A stretch of DNA of 7,431 nt from an uncultured Clostridia bacterium (GTDB taxonomy: Bacteria > Bacillota_A > Clostridia > Peptostreptococcales > Anaerovoracaceae): the NCBI GenBank assembly GCA_945873875.1, contig CAMCER010000031.1, forward strand, positions 1-7,431. The letters are read 5' to 3'. This document shows, one piece after another, positions 7,197 to 7,431 of this stretch. The stretch's first letter is position 1. The number at the start of each line of letters is the position of its first letter. The notes under the pieces were generated by a model. It was not told the origin of the DNA. It saw nothing but the letters and a program-made list of their open reading frames with translations, and made no database searches. The position numbers and the translations under genes are program-made.

Positions 7197-7431
7197 ATGA
7201 ATAAAGCAGAATTGATCGCTGCAGTAGCAGAGAAATCAGAATTCACAAAAAAGGACGCTGAAGCAGCTGTTAACGCATTCGTATCAAGCGTTGAAGAAGC
7301 ACTGAAGAAGGGCGATAAAGTACAGCTCATCGGATTCGGTACTTTCGAAGTTCGCAAGAGAAAAGCAAGACAGGGCAGAAACCCGAGAAAACCGGGCGAA
7401 GTTATCAAGATCGCTGCATCAAAGGCACCTG
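7197..7431 (+). CDS. hup: HU-type histone-like DNA-binding protein, 3'-truncated by the window edge
   Basis: Small dimeric nucleoid protein that binds and bends DNA with little sequence specificity. 78 complete codons are present; HU is usually about 90-92 aa, so roughly a dozen C-terminal residues lie beyond the window. The N-terminal helical dimer region ([20 protein letters not shown]) runs to about residue 40, followed by the GFGTF strand at 46-50 and the basic DNA-binding arm ([13 protein letters not shown], 57-69). P63 in RNP matches the conserved arm-tip proline that intercalates into DNA. The end seen here (IAASKAP) is the usual lead-in to the final helix. Codons are those of a highly expressed gene (GCA/GCT, GTT, ATC, no ATA), unlike the ATA-rich upstream genes. 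Hup directly after mazG is a common clostridial arrangement. It is more likely HU than IHF because of lineage and the lack of other family hallmarks. Confidence 0.96.
   Translation, partial: MNKAELIAAVAEKSEFTKKDAEAAVNAFVSSVEEALKKGDKVQLIGFGTFEVRKRKARQGRNPRKPGEVIKIAASKAP

Noticed and set aside
1..7431. Mobile elements, CRISPR arrays, tRNA genes, riboswitches or defence systems
   Set aside because: No repeated units, transposase, integrase, inverted terminal repeats or structured RNA motifs were seen; almost all of the window is accounted for by five housekeeping-type genes.

Overview
The window looks like ordinary chromosomal housekeeping sequence from a Gram-positive anaerobe of the Clostridia. 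All five genes lie on the + strand: the 3' part of mfd (transcription-repair coupling factor), an MtaD-type amidohydrolase, a SpoVB/YabM-type polysaccharide flippase, mazG, and the 5' part of an HU-type DNA-binding protein gene. The order mfd - (x) - spoVB/yabM - mazG/yabN - (hup) matches the conserved Bacillus/Clostridia block that normally continues to yabO, yabP, yabQ and divIC. The lineage call rests on this gene order, on purine-rich Shine-Dalgarno sites, and on codon choice (heavy use of ATA for Ile and AGA/AGG for Arg at a roughly balanced GC content). A non-sporulating or weakly sporulating clostridial family is possible, because spoVT is not between mfd and the flippase gene. That is inference and genus cannot be named from this window.

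Layout. Positions 1-3273 hold mfd without its first ~70 codons. Positions 3274-3372 are a 99-base gap with weak terminator-like hairpins just after the mfd stop and a good TATAAT box, so a new transcript probably starts here. Positions 3373-4686 (mtaD-like), 4688-6316 (flippase) and 6330-7139 (mazG) are packed with gaps of 1 and 13 bases and form one probable operon. A 57-base leader (7140-7196) with a strong AAGGAGGA site precedes HU, which starts at 7197 and runs off the window after 78 codons.

How the genes fit together. Mfd clears stalled RNA polymerase and recruits UvrA. MtaD-like enzymes deaminate methylthioadenosine or S-adenosylhomocysteine. MazG hydrolyses (often non-canonical) NTPs. 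The flippase probably moves a lipid-linked cell-wall precursor. HU compacts DNA. They share a conserved neighbourhood rather than one pathway, although MtaD and MazG both act on purine compounds. I found no CRISPR array, mobile element, tRNA, rRNA, toxin-antitoxin pair or defence gene, and no evidence of an undescribed system. The points worth a second look are modest: the gene at the spoVT position, the MazG form lacking the YabN methylase domain, a codon-use shift inside mazG, and possible regulatory sites in and around the gaps.
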